A DNA stretch of 64,000 nt, taken from positions 558,001 to 622,000 of the forward strand of contig NAJO01000007.1 of assembly GCA_002077065.1 (NCBI GenBank), read 5' to 3'. This document shows, in pieces, positions 10,731 to 21,467 of this stretch (position 1 is the first letter of the stretch; each line of letters begins with the position of its first letter). Origin of the DNA: Cryoendolithus antarcticus (lineage: Eukaryota; Ascomycota; Dothideomycetes; Cladosporiales; Cladosporiaceae). Made by a program: the position numbers and the translations under genes. A model generated the notes under the pieces. That model was not told the DNA's origin and searched no databases. It saw only the letters and a list, made by a program, of their open reading frames with translations.

Positions 10731-11772
10731 ATGTCCTCCCTCGTGCACACCCTCCTCAATATTACCGCCTACCGAAACCCATTCCTCCGCACTCTTGTCC
10801 CCAGCATAGGCCTCGCATTCGGCATACAAGCCGCCGCAGCAATCCCTTCGATACTTCTCCAGACAGAGCGCTTCTACGATCTCTCCGGCAGCTTGACCTA
10901 CATCTCATGTACAGCGCTATCTCTCTATTTGCCCACGCTGCGAGCCCGCTATGCAGCCTTGACAGCGGCCACAGCGCCGGCATACCCGAGTCTGCTCGCG
11001 AGTCTGACGAGCAAAGGTGGCTTGAATGCGTGGAACTGGCGGCAAGTTGTGCTGAGCGCAGCTGTGACGTTCTGGGCAGTACGACTCGGTAGCTTCCTCT
11101 TCGGCCGCATCACAGCCGACGATGGAAAGGACTCGCGCTTCGACAACATCCGTGGCTCTCCACCCAAGTTCTTCGGCGCCTTCGTCGCGCAAGCAACCTG
11201 GGTCTCGCTCTGTCTGATGCCCGTACTCGCACTCAACTCGATCCCGGCCACAGCTCTTGCAGCACTGCCTTTCTTCACGATCACGGACATCATTGGCGTC
11301 TCACTCTACATCGGTGGCATCGTGTTTGAGGCTACGGCTGACAGGCAGAAGACTCAGTGGCTGAAGGAGAAGAAGGAGAAGAAGCACAGCGAGGACTTCT
11401 TGACGAGAGGTTTGTGGAGCAAGAGCCGGCATCCGAACTACTTTGGCGAGAGCACGCTGTGGACTGGCATTGCTACGACTGCTGCTGGTGTGATGTTGAC
11501 TAGCGTTGGGCAGGCGGGGATGGGGTTTAGTGGTGGACTGGCCGGGAAGGTTGGCGCATTGGCGATGGCAGGTGTGAGCCCGGCATTCGTGACGTTCTTG
11601 CTGTTGAAGGTAAGTTGTCGGGTGGTCTCCTCAGGAGTCGAGATCGATACTAATTAGACCCCAGGTCTCTGGCATCCCACTGAGCGAGAACAAGTACGAC
11701 AAACGATACGGCGATCGCAAAGACTACCAGGAGTGGAAGAAGAACACGCCCATGTTCATCCCGAAGCTGTGA
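10731..11772 (+). CDS. DUF1295 / steroid 5-alpha-reductase-like membrane protein
   Basis: Exons 10731-11609 and 11665-11772 join over a 55-nt intron (GTAAGT donor, ACTAAT branch, CCCAG acceptor) to give 328 aa. The protein has about six hydrophobic segments. The C-terminal half carries the family signature FEATADRQK (199-207) and SRHPNYFGE (232-240), which in this superfamily bind NADPH. The final exon adds the conserved end SENKYDKRYG..YQEWKKNTP. It is likely an ER-membrane reductase acting on a steroid or other lipid double bond, but the substrate is not known for this branch. Length and motifs look complete. Confidence 0.87.
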
Positions 11773-12212
11773 GGCCTTGCATGAGCAATAGCGTAGGAGA
11801 AAGTGCTATGTGGCCGCTCACTTTCGACAAATAAGGTGGACAATGTCTGTATCTTTACGAACGAGCGTTGCACTCCTCAATACTGAACAGTTCGGCGTAT
11901 CGTCAATAAACGTACATCGCCAGCCATCCCTTTACAGAGCAGGTCAGGCGAGAAGGTACACAAATTTGGGCATATCACGTGATCTCAACTTTCTCACTTT
12001 ACCTCGTTCATCAACTTTCTTCTACCTAGACAAGACAACACGCGAGGCTTCTCTATCTCACAGCGCCTGGTCGTCGGTGCATGCCTACCGTTGCCCGCGT
12101 TCCAGTGACACGGTCGCGGACACATCGTCACTGGGCAAAACAGCAGCCAATCCCCATTTCATTGCAACCTTCTCTATACTTCTGCTCCACCTCCATTGCA
12201 AAGCAAAACAAC
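11773..12212. other. Intergenic, no gene seen
   Basis: This region lies downstream of the DUF1295 gene and 3' of the tRNA. It contains short frames only and is somewhat A/T-richer than its neighbours. Confidence 0.4.
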
Positions 12213-12216
12213 AAAA
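12213..12216 (-). terminator. RNA polymerase III terminator of tRNA-Ser
   Basis: The minus strand reads TTTT here, 6 nt past the mature 3' end of the tRNA, with a second TTTT at 12205-12208. Oligo-T runs are the standard Pol III stop. Confidence 0.6.
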
Positions 12217-12222
12217 CAACAA

Positions 12223-12344
12223 CGACACCTGAGTGATTCGAACACTCGCTCCCGAAGGAACTGGCTATCTAATATCCATAGACGAGCTGCTTACTACGAT
12301 AGTAGGATAGCAGGCCAGCGCGTTAACCACTCCGCCAAAGTGCC
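12223..12344 (-). tRNA. tRNA-Ser(GCU) with a 41-nt intron
   Basis: The cloverleaf can be drawn by hand. The acceptor stem GGCACTT pairs with AGGTGTC using two G-U pairs, and the discriminator base is G (12223). The D arm is GCG..CGC. The anticodon stem CTGGC/GCCAG encloses CT-GCT-A at positions 32-37. A long variable arm (TTCCTTCGGGAG) marks class II, and the T arm is GAGTG-TTCGAAT-CACTC. The intron is 12267-12307, exactly after nucleotide 37 as in nuclear tRNAs, and contains the hairpin TACTA-TCG-TAGTA. The anticodon GCU decodes AGC/AGU serine codons. The CCA end is not encoded. Confidence 0.93.
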
Positions 12345-12955
12345 GAAGGGTGAAGAAGCTGTATTTTTTGGAGTATATATTCAAAAGATTGTTAGCGGAT
12401 CGCGCCCCAATTGCTTGTCATTGGCCCCGAGCAGGGTTGACGGCTTCTGCGATTGAATCTTTGCTCAAATGAAGTCTGCTGTGAAGTCCTGACCCCAAGC
12501 ATTCCGCAACATTCTGCATCATGCGGGGCCACACATGTGGTTGTGGATCCGGCCTGTGACAGCGGGATGAAATGTCCGATTCAGCAATGCTCTGATGCGG
12601 TAAACCCGAAGAAGTCCTGTGAAAGACGGTGATGGCCAACGACCAGCCCTAGCCGTTTCACGTTCTGTCTGCATCGTACGCCGACAACACACCGTGCTTC
12701 TGATAGTATGCTACTTTCTATGCTTCATACTATCATAGCAAAAGATACCGAGCCTCGCACATGCAAAGTCGAGCTTGGTTCGTGGCGTCCTTGGTCGATC
12801 TTCTGCCCGATCCAGCGGGGGGTTCCTACGTCACCCTTCCACGACCCCATCGAAGGATGTTGGTCTTGGCCAAGTTTGAGGCTCATATCGGCCTCGTGAA
12901 GTAAGTTGAGCGGTACGGCGCCATCTCATCTATTTCTTTCATCTATACCCGTGCT
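12345..12955. other. Intergenic, no gene seen
   Basis: This is the upstream flank of the tRNA (minus) and of the low-complexity gene (plus). There is no recognisable frame. A 20-base stretch around 12701-12735 repeats the words CTATCA/TACTATCATA but forms no clear element. Confidence 0.4.
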
Positions 12956-14523
12956 ATGCCGCCGTACAACAATCCTGTCCAATCACCTCCAACACCGGAG
13001 AAGAAACGACGCCTCTCTCATCTCTTTGGAGGCGGGAAGAAGGAAGACCTCGCGCCGCCAGCCATGGATCAGAAGTTGAACCACCAGTGGTCGACTAGCA
13101 CGAACGGTAGGATCGCAGCGGACTCTGCGTATGCTTCCAGTGATGGCCCCTCGTCAAAGCGCAATTCGCGGGCAGACATTCAGCCTATCGAGAACAATGG
13201 CAGGATCGAGGGTGTCTCACAGGACCGAAGTCTAGACGTAAATAATCGGACAGGCGAGGTGTTTGATCATGACACGGGAGAAGTGGTGAGCACAGTAACC
13301 ACGACTACTACTACAACGACCACTACAGTCCATAAGGGCGCCGCCGCCGGCAAGAAAGGCACGACCGTTCAAGTTGAAACACACAGACAGCAACAAGAGA
13401 ATGCGCATCCCCCACACACTGAGCACCCCGAGATTGCAGAAGCTCCGGGCGACAGACCCAGACGAGAAGAAAGTCTACGCATAGCAGAAAGCCAGCGACA
13501 AGCACAGCACAACGTTGCGCCGCCATTGAGCGAGACATGGCAAGACCCGCGCATGTCACCTCCAGCACGCAACCCGAACAGGAAGAGCACAGAGTTCGCG
13601 GATGGCTCGAGTCCGTACAAGCACAACTTCAGCTACCCAAGTCGAACGGAGTTAAAGAATGACGAGAATCCTGTTTCACCCATTTCCTCACCTCCACCGC
13701 CTCAGCCCAGCTTCGGCTTCGGCGGGGGATCTTCTTCCTTTGGTGGAGGTTCTTCCTCTCGACCGAAGAGCACACTCGAGAACCTGAAGTCGGCAGCGAT
13801 CGGTCTTCACGTGAGTAATATTCCTCGCAATCGGCGTATCGGACTGCTCAGTATACGATGGCTTGCTGACCGATTTCCCAGGGCGTTGGTGAAACTCTCC
13901 GCGGCACTCTAAACAACGAAGTCGATTCTCGCTTCCCCCGCCACAACGCCGAGAAAGCAGCAGCAGCAGAAGCCAAGAATCGCTCAACCCTCGACCGCGG
14001 GAACGCCGAGCTCGCCCGCCTACAGGCGTCTCGCAGCCACCAAAATCCCAACCCTGTGCTCAATGACTGGGAGCAGCAACGCGACAACCGTAGCGGTGCA
14101 CCCCAGATCCCACCTCAACACTTCAATCAGGACCGCGCGCCGTCTCGCAGCCCACGGCCGCTGGGCAGGGCTGGAGGAACAGATAGCTTCCCACCTCCGC
14201 CTCCCGGACCACCACCAGTACCGGGACCAGCAACATACAGACCGACTGGTGATTCCGGATTTGGCGGACCTTCCGGATTTGGCGGGCCACAAGAGAGAGT
14301 TGGTGGGCCACAGGAGAGAGTCGGGGGACCGCAGGAGAAAGTCGGTGGACCGCCAGAGCCTACAACTACGCATCCTGCGTTTCGATCGAGCTATGAAGCC
14401 GAGGATGAGATCAATCGTGTGCAGCCTACGTTTACGCCGGAGAGTAGTGGGACGGCGGCGCCAGCAAAGAAGGAGAGTGGGTTTCGGAAATTGATCAAGC
14501 GGAGGGCGGTGGGTGGTCCTTGA
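12956..14523 (+). CDS. Conserved fungal low-complexity protein, function unknown
   Basis: Exons 12956-13810 and 13882-14523 flank a 71-nt intron (GTGAGT, TTGCTGAC branch, CCCAG) and give 498 aa. Most of the chain looks disordered: a Lys/Arg-rich start (KKRRLSHLFGGGKK), an 11-residue Thr run, a Pro/Ser-rich middle and a heptad repeat near the end. The one conserved-looking core spans the splice: SAAIGLHGVGETLRGTLN, followed by a helical charged stretch (RHNAEKAAAAEAKNR). I recall similar cores in uncharacterised Pezizomycotina proteins, but no function. The C-terminus ends in a basic amphipathic motif, SGFRKLIKRR. No signal peptide or membrane span is seen. Confidence 0.78.
14281..14343 (+). 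repeat. Three 21-bp coding repeats (heptapeptide GGPQERV)
   Basis: Three tandem units at 14281-14301, 14302-14322 and 14323-14343 encode GGPQERV, GGPQERV and GGPQEKV. A partial fourth unit (GGPPEP) follows. They vary mostly at silent positions, as expected for a short expanded repeat in a disordered region. Confidence 0.85.
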
Positions 14524-14808
14524 TCTGAGTGTGTGAGAGAGAAGCAATGCCTGACAATAGGGCAGAATTAATTCCAGACGAAGATTCACCACGAAGACGA
14601 GGACTGCCAAGGCGGTCTTGAAAGGACCGTGGAGGACCGCGGAGAATACAAGATCACAAATCTGCGACAGTCAGGCCGGACTGTTGGGTATACTGCATGG
14701 CTCGGCGTTTCAAGGAGTTCGAAACAGATCTCCTGTATTGTATATCGCCCGCCATAGACGCGTAAGTTCCGCGGTACTACAACAAGTCAACTTCGGTCTG
14801 CGACTGCC

Positions 14809-15787
14809 TCAGTAAGTCCCCGGATGAACCCCGATCCTCCCCCCATCCGTGACCATCACCTCCCCGTTCAGGTAGGCCCCTGCTCGACTACACATGAACA
14901 AGACCACTCCCGCAAAATCCTCTTCACTCCCTGTCCTCTCCGCCGGACTCTTCTCCTTCGCCATCACATGGGCACCCGCGAACGCATCTTCGTGATTTTC
15001 CACACCCTGAAACTTCTCCATGGACCCCGTAGCCTTCTCCGTCATTTCCGAAGGATATAGACCGGGCGCGACGACGTTCGCGCGGATGTGGTAGCCCGAT
15101 TGCGAGAAGTGGGTAGAGAGCATTTTGACCAGATGGTTGGCGGCGGCTTTGCTTGTACTGTAAGCGAAGGATGAGGCGAGATGCCTTGATAAGCCAGCAA
15201 TCGACGTAGTGACCAAGATCTGCGAGTCCTGCGGGACATTCCTCTTTTTGTTCCCAGCATCGAGCAAGTCCAGAAATGCTAGCGTAGTGAAGTAGACTGC
15301 CGTATTGTTCACGTGCAGAGTTTGCGTGAAATCCTCCATCGAAGACTCGAGAAGAAGGCGCTGGAAGTCTGCTATTGAGGCTGGGGGCCCGGATTGAGGA
15401 AGCAGAGAGGCAGCGGGAGGACCTGAGATACCCGCATTGGCGAAGAGGAGGTTGATGTAGCCTACTTCGGAGCGGATCTGGGAGGCGATCCGGAGGAGGT
15501 CATCTTTGCTTGAGACGTCGCCGACGATAGCTTTGATGCTGCCGTTGACGCCGGTTTTGACGGCGGCAACGAGGGTGGCTTGCCGGCGGCCTATGATGTA
15601 GACTGCTTTGGCGCCTGGTGAGATCGTTAGTAGTGTGATCAGTCATCGTGTGTCCTGAATATTGCAACATACCATTGGCGTCCAGCGCTCGAGCTGCGTA
15701 TAATCCCAAACCTGAGCCTCCACCCGTGATCACAGCTACAAGGCCATTGACGTTGAAGAGATCCTGGGCTTTGTTCAAAGGCGCCAT
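14809..15787 (-). CDS. Short-chain dehydrogenase/reductase (classical SDR)
   Basis: Exon 15673-15787 joins exon 14809-15614 across a 58-nt intron (GTATGT..CAG) to give 306 aa. The cofactor motif TGGGSGLG is at residues 21-28. The NAG motif of strand 4 appears as FANAGIS, the catalytic Ser as TTSIAG, and the active-site pair as YSTSK. The C-terminus has the usual VTDGG. It is therefore a complete NAD(P)-dependent oxidoreductase of the Rossmann type, most likely cytosolic. The substrate is unknown. It is not clearly linked to the convergent or neighbouring genes. Confidence 0.9.
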
Positions 15788-16451
15788 CTTGCTGCAGAGG
15801 TTTCGTGCTGTCCGAAGAGAGGGAGTTATGAATGTACGGGAGAGTCTCTGGATTACTACATTGCCTTACTACTGATCACTTAACTGGACGTACTTTATGC
15901 CGAAGCAGCAGTGGCGTCATTGACGCTTGACAGCTCTAGATCGATGAGAATCGTTTTGGAGCCGGTTGTTAGCTGGCATAACAAGCGATTTGAGTAATTA
16001 CCTTGGGTCTTTGGATCATGCAATATGTATCGTCGGCTCGTAACGAATAGCAATGCTGTGTGAAGCGTCTGGCTGGACCGGACGCCCACCGTAGCGCACA
16101 TCTTCTTGCATGCCTGGACGTGAGCCTTGCTGGAACTGATGTGTTGCGATCCATGTCCTGTCCACAGCAAGAAAGAGAGAGCATGCCAAGCCGGTCCAGA
16201 TTGTGATTCCCATGCTCGAATTCGACACTGCGTGAATGGCAGGCTACAGAGCTGTACCAAATTCAGATGCCATGACTCCTGTTCCCGTCAACCCTAGCCA
16301 TGTATAGTATGCGGTTCCTTCGGACGACGACCATTCGGCCGTCGAGACACTCGATATGCCGCACTCCGAATCCGTCCGTGACATGAAGCAGCTCACCAGC
16401 GAAGCATCTCCCCTACGCGGCCATCTGCAGCCTCGCCTTCGCCTTCTACCT
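15788..16451. other. Intergenic, no supported gene
   Basis: Overlapping frames on the minus strand (15895-16260) have no recognisable domain and no codon pattern like the neighbours. The region holds the SDR promoter and the 3' flank of the DUF1772 gene. Confidence 0.4.
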
Positions 16452-17126
16452 TTACCCTAGTGCAGCCCACATGCCCAGTATTCCCGAAAGCGCCACGCCC
16501 ACCCTCCTCACCGCGTTCCGCCCACTCCAGCTCACCAACATTCTCCGGACCTTCTCCCTCTCGTACTCATCTGTACTGAACGGACTGTCCTCGTATGGCT
16601 CGAACTCCTCGATGGGCGTGATGGCCGGCCGCTCGCCGCCAGGAACCTGCAGGTTGAATGCGCTTGTCGATGAGTGCTCCAGTGCTGGTTCAGCGCTAGG
16701 CTTGTGCGGTGGTGCGTCTGCTAGAGCGAGGAGCTTGTTCTCGATAGGCGTCAGGAGGGTCATGTGCAAGGGGATGACGCTGAACATTGCGAGAGAGGCG
16801 AGGAGATAGAGCTTCCATTTTGCGAAGGCGCCGGTATTAACCATGGCCAGTGGAGTGGTGTAGCTGTTATAGCTGAGAAACCCAAGGCCGAAGATGGCGA
16901 TGAACTCTGTGGGGAGAGTGGAAGTCTTGCCGGCGCGCTGGGCGATGGCGAATTGCTGCGCAGCGGACTGGGCGGCGGAGGTAGAGTCTTGGGACAGCGT
17001 TGAGACGATGCCTGGGATTGTGGCGGAGGAGAGGGTGTAGAGACTCCCAAGGACTGTGAAAGTGGAGGCGAGAGAGAGGCCCTTGATGGCGGAGACGTAT
17101 GGTCCAGACGGGCTAGTGGAAGACAT
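16452..17126 (-). CDS. DUF1772 (anthrone-oxygenase-like) membrane protein
   Basis: This intronless gene gives 224 aa. It has a hydrophobic N-terminal segment (GLSLASTFTVLGSLYTLS), a second and third around FIAIFGLGFLSYN and WKLYLLASLAMFSVIPLHM, and a last at the C-terminus. The LTPIENKLLAL stretch after the third span is typical of fungal DUF1772 proteins. Some family members act as anthrone oxygenases next to polyketide synthases. Here there is no PKS nearby, so that role is not supported. A hydrophilic insert of about 45 residues (146-190) precedes the last span. Confidence 0.72.
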   Translation of the reverse strand: MSSTSPSGPYVSAIKGLSLASTFTVLGSLYTLSSATIPGIVSTLSQDSTSAAQSAAQQFAIAQRAGKTSTLPTEFIAIFGLGFLSYNSYTTPLAMVNTGAFAKWKLYLLASLAMFSVIPLHMTLLTPIENKLLALADAPPHKPSAEPALEHSSTSAFNLQVPGGERPAITPIEEFEPYEDSPFSTDEYEREKVRRMLVSWSGRNAVRRVGVALSGILGMWAALG

Positions 17127-17924
17127 GCTCGCGAGCTATCCGGAAGAGATGCGCGGAGTTGATGATGGTGTTGAGAAGGGAAGAGAGTAATGGTGTGTTT
17201 TGCTGTACATCCAAGGATCGCAGTTACCTCAGCCCTATACGATAAAGCTGAAACGCCGAGCGGAGCTCTGAGACATGAAACACGAACCAGGTACGTGATC
17301 ACGTGGAGAGAACATGCCATTGTGAACGACAAAATGAACAAGCATTAGGAAAATCAGCATGGTCATATGGTGACGAAAGGTCCGTAGATTCGCTTTGGGG
17401 CGTTGGTGGGAGGAGTGGTAGTGAGCTATACCTCAGGACCTGTTCGGCCACCTCAGGACGACGAAAGGATTAGTAGCGCAGCCGTGCAGTACTCGTGTGG
17501 AGTGCTCTCTATACTTTGCGCAGCTCCGCAACGACTAATCGCGCAGACTTGGGCAGCAGAGGGGAAGTCAGTACACTACTACAGCGTGGAGGTTGAGAAA
17601 ACACGATTGATCACATACGTGAGTGGCAGGCTCCTATGCTCTTGCCTTGTTAGTGGTTCGTCGGCAGGTTCGATCGCTCTGACCGTTTTTGAGCCGCGGG
17701 CGCGCATGATTTGCGATACAGCTCCTTACGCATGCGAATAGTGCACGACCGCACAGCCTAATAGTTGTCCCATAGTGCAAGCCTGAGTCCCTTCTACAAT
17801 TCCGTAACAGCTGCTTTGCCCGCCATCCTGGCGAGGTTTGTGTCCGATCTATTGGCGCGGTTCCGACCTCTCGGAGCTAAATCAAGCCCCATCTTACCAG
17901 TGTACCGCTTTCCCAGTAATCGCT
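17127..17924. other. Intergenic, no gene seen
   Basis: This 798-bp spacer lies between two minus-strand genes, so it holds the DUF1772 promoter. Frames on both strands are short and unsupported. Confidence 0.4.
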
Positions 17925-18665
17925 TCACGCCTTCTTTAAGACGAACGCGAAGTAGTCAAACGAGCTCGCCCCTCCGAGAGTCTCCATTCGCATCGTCCAA
18001 AGGCTTGCCGCGTTGAGCAAAGGCTTGATAAAGTGAGGCTGCCGAAAGGTGATGTACAGGAATGCGCCGTTAGGCTTGAGCACACGGTGCACCTGTTCAA
18101 ACCTCAGCTTTGCTCGAACTCCCTTCAATGGGGCGACGTACTGCTTGCATATAACGCCCCGTGCTCTCCTTCACCTCGTCTGGTGGGTTCCAGGGAGACC
18201 CGTGAATGAACGCATCGAGCGTGCCCTTGTCAAACCCTACGTCTACGGACTCCGACGGCACGTCTGCGAGGTCTCTCACATCCGCCCACTGCCAGCTGAT
18301 GCCCGGTATGCTCTCATGGCGCTTAGACATCAGGTCCACCACGGTCTGCGAGAAGTCCACGCATAGCTGATTATTGTATCCGCGCTTGGCCAAGTCGGCG
18401 GGAACGGTCTGCGAGGCACTCAGCTGGGTGCTGCTGCTGCAGTGATACGACGGTAAGTGCGTACGCTGTCGCCAGATCCAAGATGCAGGATGCGTGGATC
18501 GCTCTTCGGCGGAAACGCGTTGTAGAGATTTGGATGCAGGAATGGCTCGAGTGCCTCAAACGACCGGAACCACTCGTGCGTTGGCTGGTCGTCAACAGAC
18601 TTCTCGTAACGGCTGTTCCAGTACTCGGGCGTAGCGAGCGCTTTGCCTTCTTCGTCGGCGCCCAT
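17925..18665 (-). CDS. EEF1AKMT4-like protein methyltransferase
   Basis: Three exons, 18465-18665, 18142-18408 and 17925-18092, splice cleanly across introns of 56 and 49 nt (donors GTACGC and GTACGT), giving 211 aa. The SAM-binding motif I is ILHLGSGDS. The family hallmark FDKGTLDA follows the acidic motif II loop. The end has the typical VHRVLKPNGAFLYITF motif. The sequence matches the METTL13/EEF1AKMT4 group of seven-beta-strand methyltransferases, which methylate lysines of elongation factor 1A. That substrate is inferred from the family, not shown. The start at 18665 gives the usual EYWNSRYE motif near the N-terminus. Confidence 0.86.
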
Positions 18666-18948
18666 TCTGAGTCCGATCTAGGTGATCTAGTGATGGGGCA
18701 GAAATGAATACAATCTCAGGGTTCGAAAAGTCTGTCCATGAAGACTTGCTTCTTCGGTATTAGCGGATTCACGAATTATATGGGCACTTTCTGGCCGACA
18801 TTCCCTACGCATCAACCATCCCACTCTTACAACCACGTCGCGCCTCCACTAGCCTGAGCAGCGTATTCAGCTCCGGTTGTGGCTGCTAATGCATGCTGCT
18901 ACGCGCCTCACAGAGTCCACCTGCATGGTGCTCTAAGCACTCGACTCG

Positions 18949-19680
18949 ATGGCCCTCCTCGAGATCGCGTGCTTCAACCTGGAGTCGGTCAAGATAGCCT
19001 GCGAGGCTGGGGCAGATCGCATCGAGCTCTGCGATGACCGATTGTCTGGTGGCGTCACGCCATCTCTTGACAGAGTCGCCGGTGCGAGCTTACTTTGTCG
19101 CAAGCATGGCATACCACTCTTTGTCATGATCCGGCCTCGAGGCGACGACTTCGTATACTCGCAGGCGGAGCACTCGCAAATGCTCGCGGACGTCGTGAAG
19201 TACAAGGCACTGGTCGATGGCTTCGTCTTCGGCATACTAACGACGGATGTGGATGAGGGCTATATCGTCGATGTCGTTCGAACTGGCAGTCTTGTAGCTG
19301 CTGCCCAACCGCTACCATGCACATTTCATCGTGCTTTCGACGAGGTCACACACTGGCCGGCGGCTCTTGGCGACGTCTTGCAGGCGGGCTGTACTTCAGT
19401 GCTGACATCTGGCGGAGCAAAGACGGCGGAGGACGGCACAGACATCCTCCGTCGTCTGATCTCGAAAGCTGAAGGGAGACTCGGCATTATCGCCGGCGGC
19501 GCCCTGCGGTCGAGTAATGTGGTGGAGATCATAGCGAAGACAGGCGTCAAAGCCGTGCACTCCTCCGCCATTCTGGATGATTCAGGTCCGGCAGACGCTG
19601 CTGAGGTCGCATTTTTGAGAGCTGCCGTAGGTTCGACAAAACGGATTAGTCTACGAAAGCATCGCTACGACTCTCGTTAG
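18949..19680 (+). CDS. CutC-family copper homeostasis protein
   Basis: This single-exon gene gives 243 aa, the standard CutC length. It begins with LEIACFNLESVKIACEAGADRIELC, whose parts (AGADRIELC) are the family signature. It continues with GGVTPS, then VMIRPRGDDFVYS, FHRAFDE, and TSGGA. CutC is a TIM-barrel protein linked to copper handling in bacteria and animals, though its biochemical activity is not settled. The barrel appears complete, and no targeting signal is visible. It is the first of five consecutive plus-strand metabolic genes. Confidence 0.92.
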   Translation: MALLEIACFNLESVKIACEAGADRIELCDDRLSGGVTPSLDRVAGASLLCRKHGIPLFVMIRPRGDDFVYSQAEHSQMLADVVKYKALVDGFVFGILTTDVDEGYIVDVVRTGSLVAAAQPLPCTFHRAFDEVTHWPAALGDVLQAGCTSVLTSGGAKTAEDGTDILRRLISKAEGRLGIIAGGALRSSNVVEIIAKTGVKAVHSSAILDDSGPADAAEVAFLRAAVGSTKRISLRKHRYDSR

Positions 19681-20217
19681 CGGTTCGCTGCACTACAATA
19701 TGACAGGTTTGATCGGGACCAGGTAATCCGGACAACGGAGCAACAGATTCGGTGAGTTCACGAAGAAGCGCGCCTATGAGGTATATGCACCAGTAACTGC
19801 TCTGCAGCACCGAGATTGTGCAATATGTCGAATAAGCCTGACGGAAAGCGACCATGAGGGCATGAATTGATGGTTGTGGGCAACACCCTCCCCTACATGA
19901 ACGAATGTACCAGCGCCCATTCGCGGGGCGCCAAGTACAACACGAGTTCTTCCCCTTCACTAACAACATCATCTCTTCATGCATGCTTGAAGGATTACAT
20001 GGTCAGCACAGCAGACTATATAGGTGCTTCCATGTGAAATGCTTGGGGAAGCTTCGAACCCCGCTTTGCAGTGCCTACGCTCAACTATCTGTGCTCGCGC
20101 AACAGATCCTCTCGAACTTATTGCACGGATCAAACTTGGCTCTATCGAGTAGTGTGCGCGCACATTCGGGTTTGCTGTTCGAATCTCTGGACTCCCCACA
20201 AGTGGAACGTGCGAAAT
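19681..20217. other. Intergenic, no gene seen
   Basis: This region contains the promoter of the RraA-like gene. A TTCGAA near 20044-20056 superficially resembles a T-arm on the minus strand, but no tRNA can be folded around it. Confidence 0.4.
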
Positions 20218-21068
20218 ATGGCGAGCCAGACGAATATCGATGCTGCGTGCAAAGAGATAGAGAAGGGGTACTCATGCTGCGATGTGAGTGATCCAATCAT
20301 TACGAACTGTCACTTACAGCTGACCAGATTAGGTAGCAGATGCTCTTCTCAAGCTGAAAGTACCACAAGCCGGGTTCCTTCCGGATGTTTGTTAGTGCCG
20401 CGAACTACCTTTCAGCATGTAGTTACCGCGCATGCTGATAGCCTACAGTACCGATACCTCGCACTGCGTCTCCAGCCGCTTGTCTCGTAGCATCGATCAG
20501 CACCGTCCTCTTCGTCGATAAGAACCAACAACCCGGTCATCCCCGAGCACAGTACACACCAGCCGAATCAAACATCCCGTCGGACAAGCATTGGACCGAT
20601 TGTCCTACTCCCGGCACTGTGGTACTTATGCAACAGCCCGATGGTCAGCTTTGCGCTCTGCTGGGCGATATCGTCGCCTCGAGACTCAAGCATCGAGGCG
20701 TCAAAGCGGCTGTGATCCACGGCCGTTCGCGCGACATCGCAGCTTGTCAGGAACTCTGCAGTGATGGCAAGTTCCAAGTGTGGTCGAAAGGTACGAGTAC
20801 CGTCGGGACGTCGATGGAAGCGAAACCCTGGGCTTCCGATGTGCCTCTGCATGTCGGTGGACTGCTTGTCAACGCTGGCGACATCATGGTTGCCGATGAG
20901 GCGGAGCGAGGCATCACGATCATTCCTACCGACAAGCTGGAGGATGTCATGAAGCTGTTACCGGGACTGAAGGAAGCTGATGATAATGTGTTGAAAGATG
21001 TCAATGCTGGTGTTGACTTGAACGAGGCGTTTAAACGACATCGAGGGCATTATGTCAATGCCAAATGA
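20218..21068 (+). CDS. RraA-like / HMG-CHA aldolase family protein
   Basis: Exons 20218-20283, 20333-20390 and 20449-21068 join over introns of 49 and 58 nt (donors GTGAGT and GTTAGT), giving 247 aa. The reconstructed N-terminus reads CCDVADALLKLKVPQAGFLPD across the first splice, the usual start of this family. The core has LLGDIVASRLK and the metal/substrate motif GRSRD at 133-137. Fungal members are annotated as 4-hydroxy-4-methyl-2-oxoglutarate/4-carboxy-4-hydroxy-2-oxoadipate aldolases or oxaloacetate decarboxylases that cleave a C-C bond with Mg2+. The exact substrate is not deducible. The middle 58-nt exon is unusually short. Confidence 0.85.
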
Positions 21069-21467
21069 CCGATGGCATGGCTCTTTCCGCACTAGTCCTC
21101 TATCGCTAGACTCGTCCATTCTTTGATGCAGGTCTTCTGTCGCAAAGCTGTCTCCACGACTCCATACTCTAATTCTGACGACCACATTTCCTCGCACTCG
21201 GCGCTGCAGACATGTCACAAGCTACTTTGATGGCACGGACCATCATCAAGTGAACTTGTGCGTTCACATGTCGAGCCGCGGTGCCGAGGCGAGCTTTCTA
21301 CATCATCAGCCGCTGTGTACCTGGATGGCACCTGACAGCATGATTACATGTAGAAGCATAAGCTAAGTACCTACCATCTCGTACAATTCCAGTCCTCATC
21401 AGAATCCATCAGCATACCAGCGTAGCACTTGCGCTTTCCTCAGCGTCCCAAGATCTCACCACGAACA
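21069..21467. other. Thiolase promoter region
   Basis: This 399-bp gap between two plus-strand genes carries one CCGAGG motif (listed separately) and a pyrimidine-rich leader just before the thiolase ATG. Confidence 0.4.
21284..21289 (-). promoter_or_regulatory. Possible fatty-acid response motif (CCTCGG)
   Basis: CCGAGG on the plus strand is CCTCGG on the minus strand, the core bound by the FarA/FarB activators of fatty-acid catabolism in Aspergillus. It lies 179 bp before the thiolase ATG, which fits the gene's role. A 6-base word is expected by chance about every 2 kb on the two strands, so this single site is only suggestive. Confidence 0.35.

Noticed and set aside
4435..17126. Secondary-metabolite cluster (CipB-like reductase, SDR, DUF1772)
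   Set aside because: These genes are often found in clusters, but no PKS, NRPS, terpene synthase or P450 is present and housekeeping genes lie between them.
20044..20070. Minus-strand GGGGTTCGAAG, T-arm-like
   Set aside because: The stem would need a wrong loop size and no cloverleaf forms upstream.
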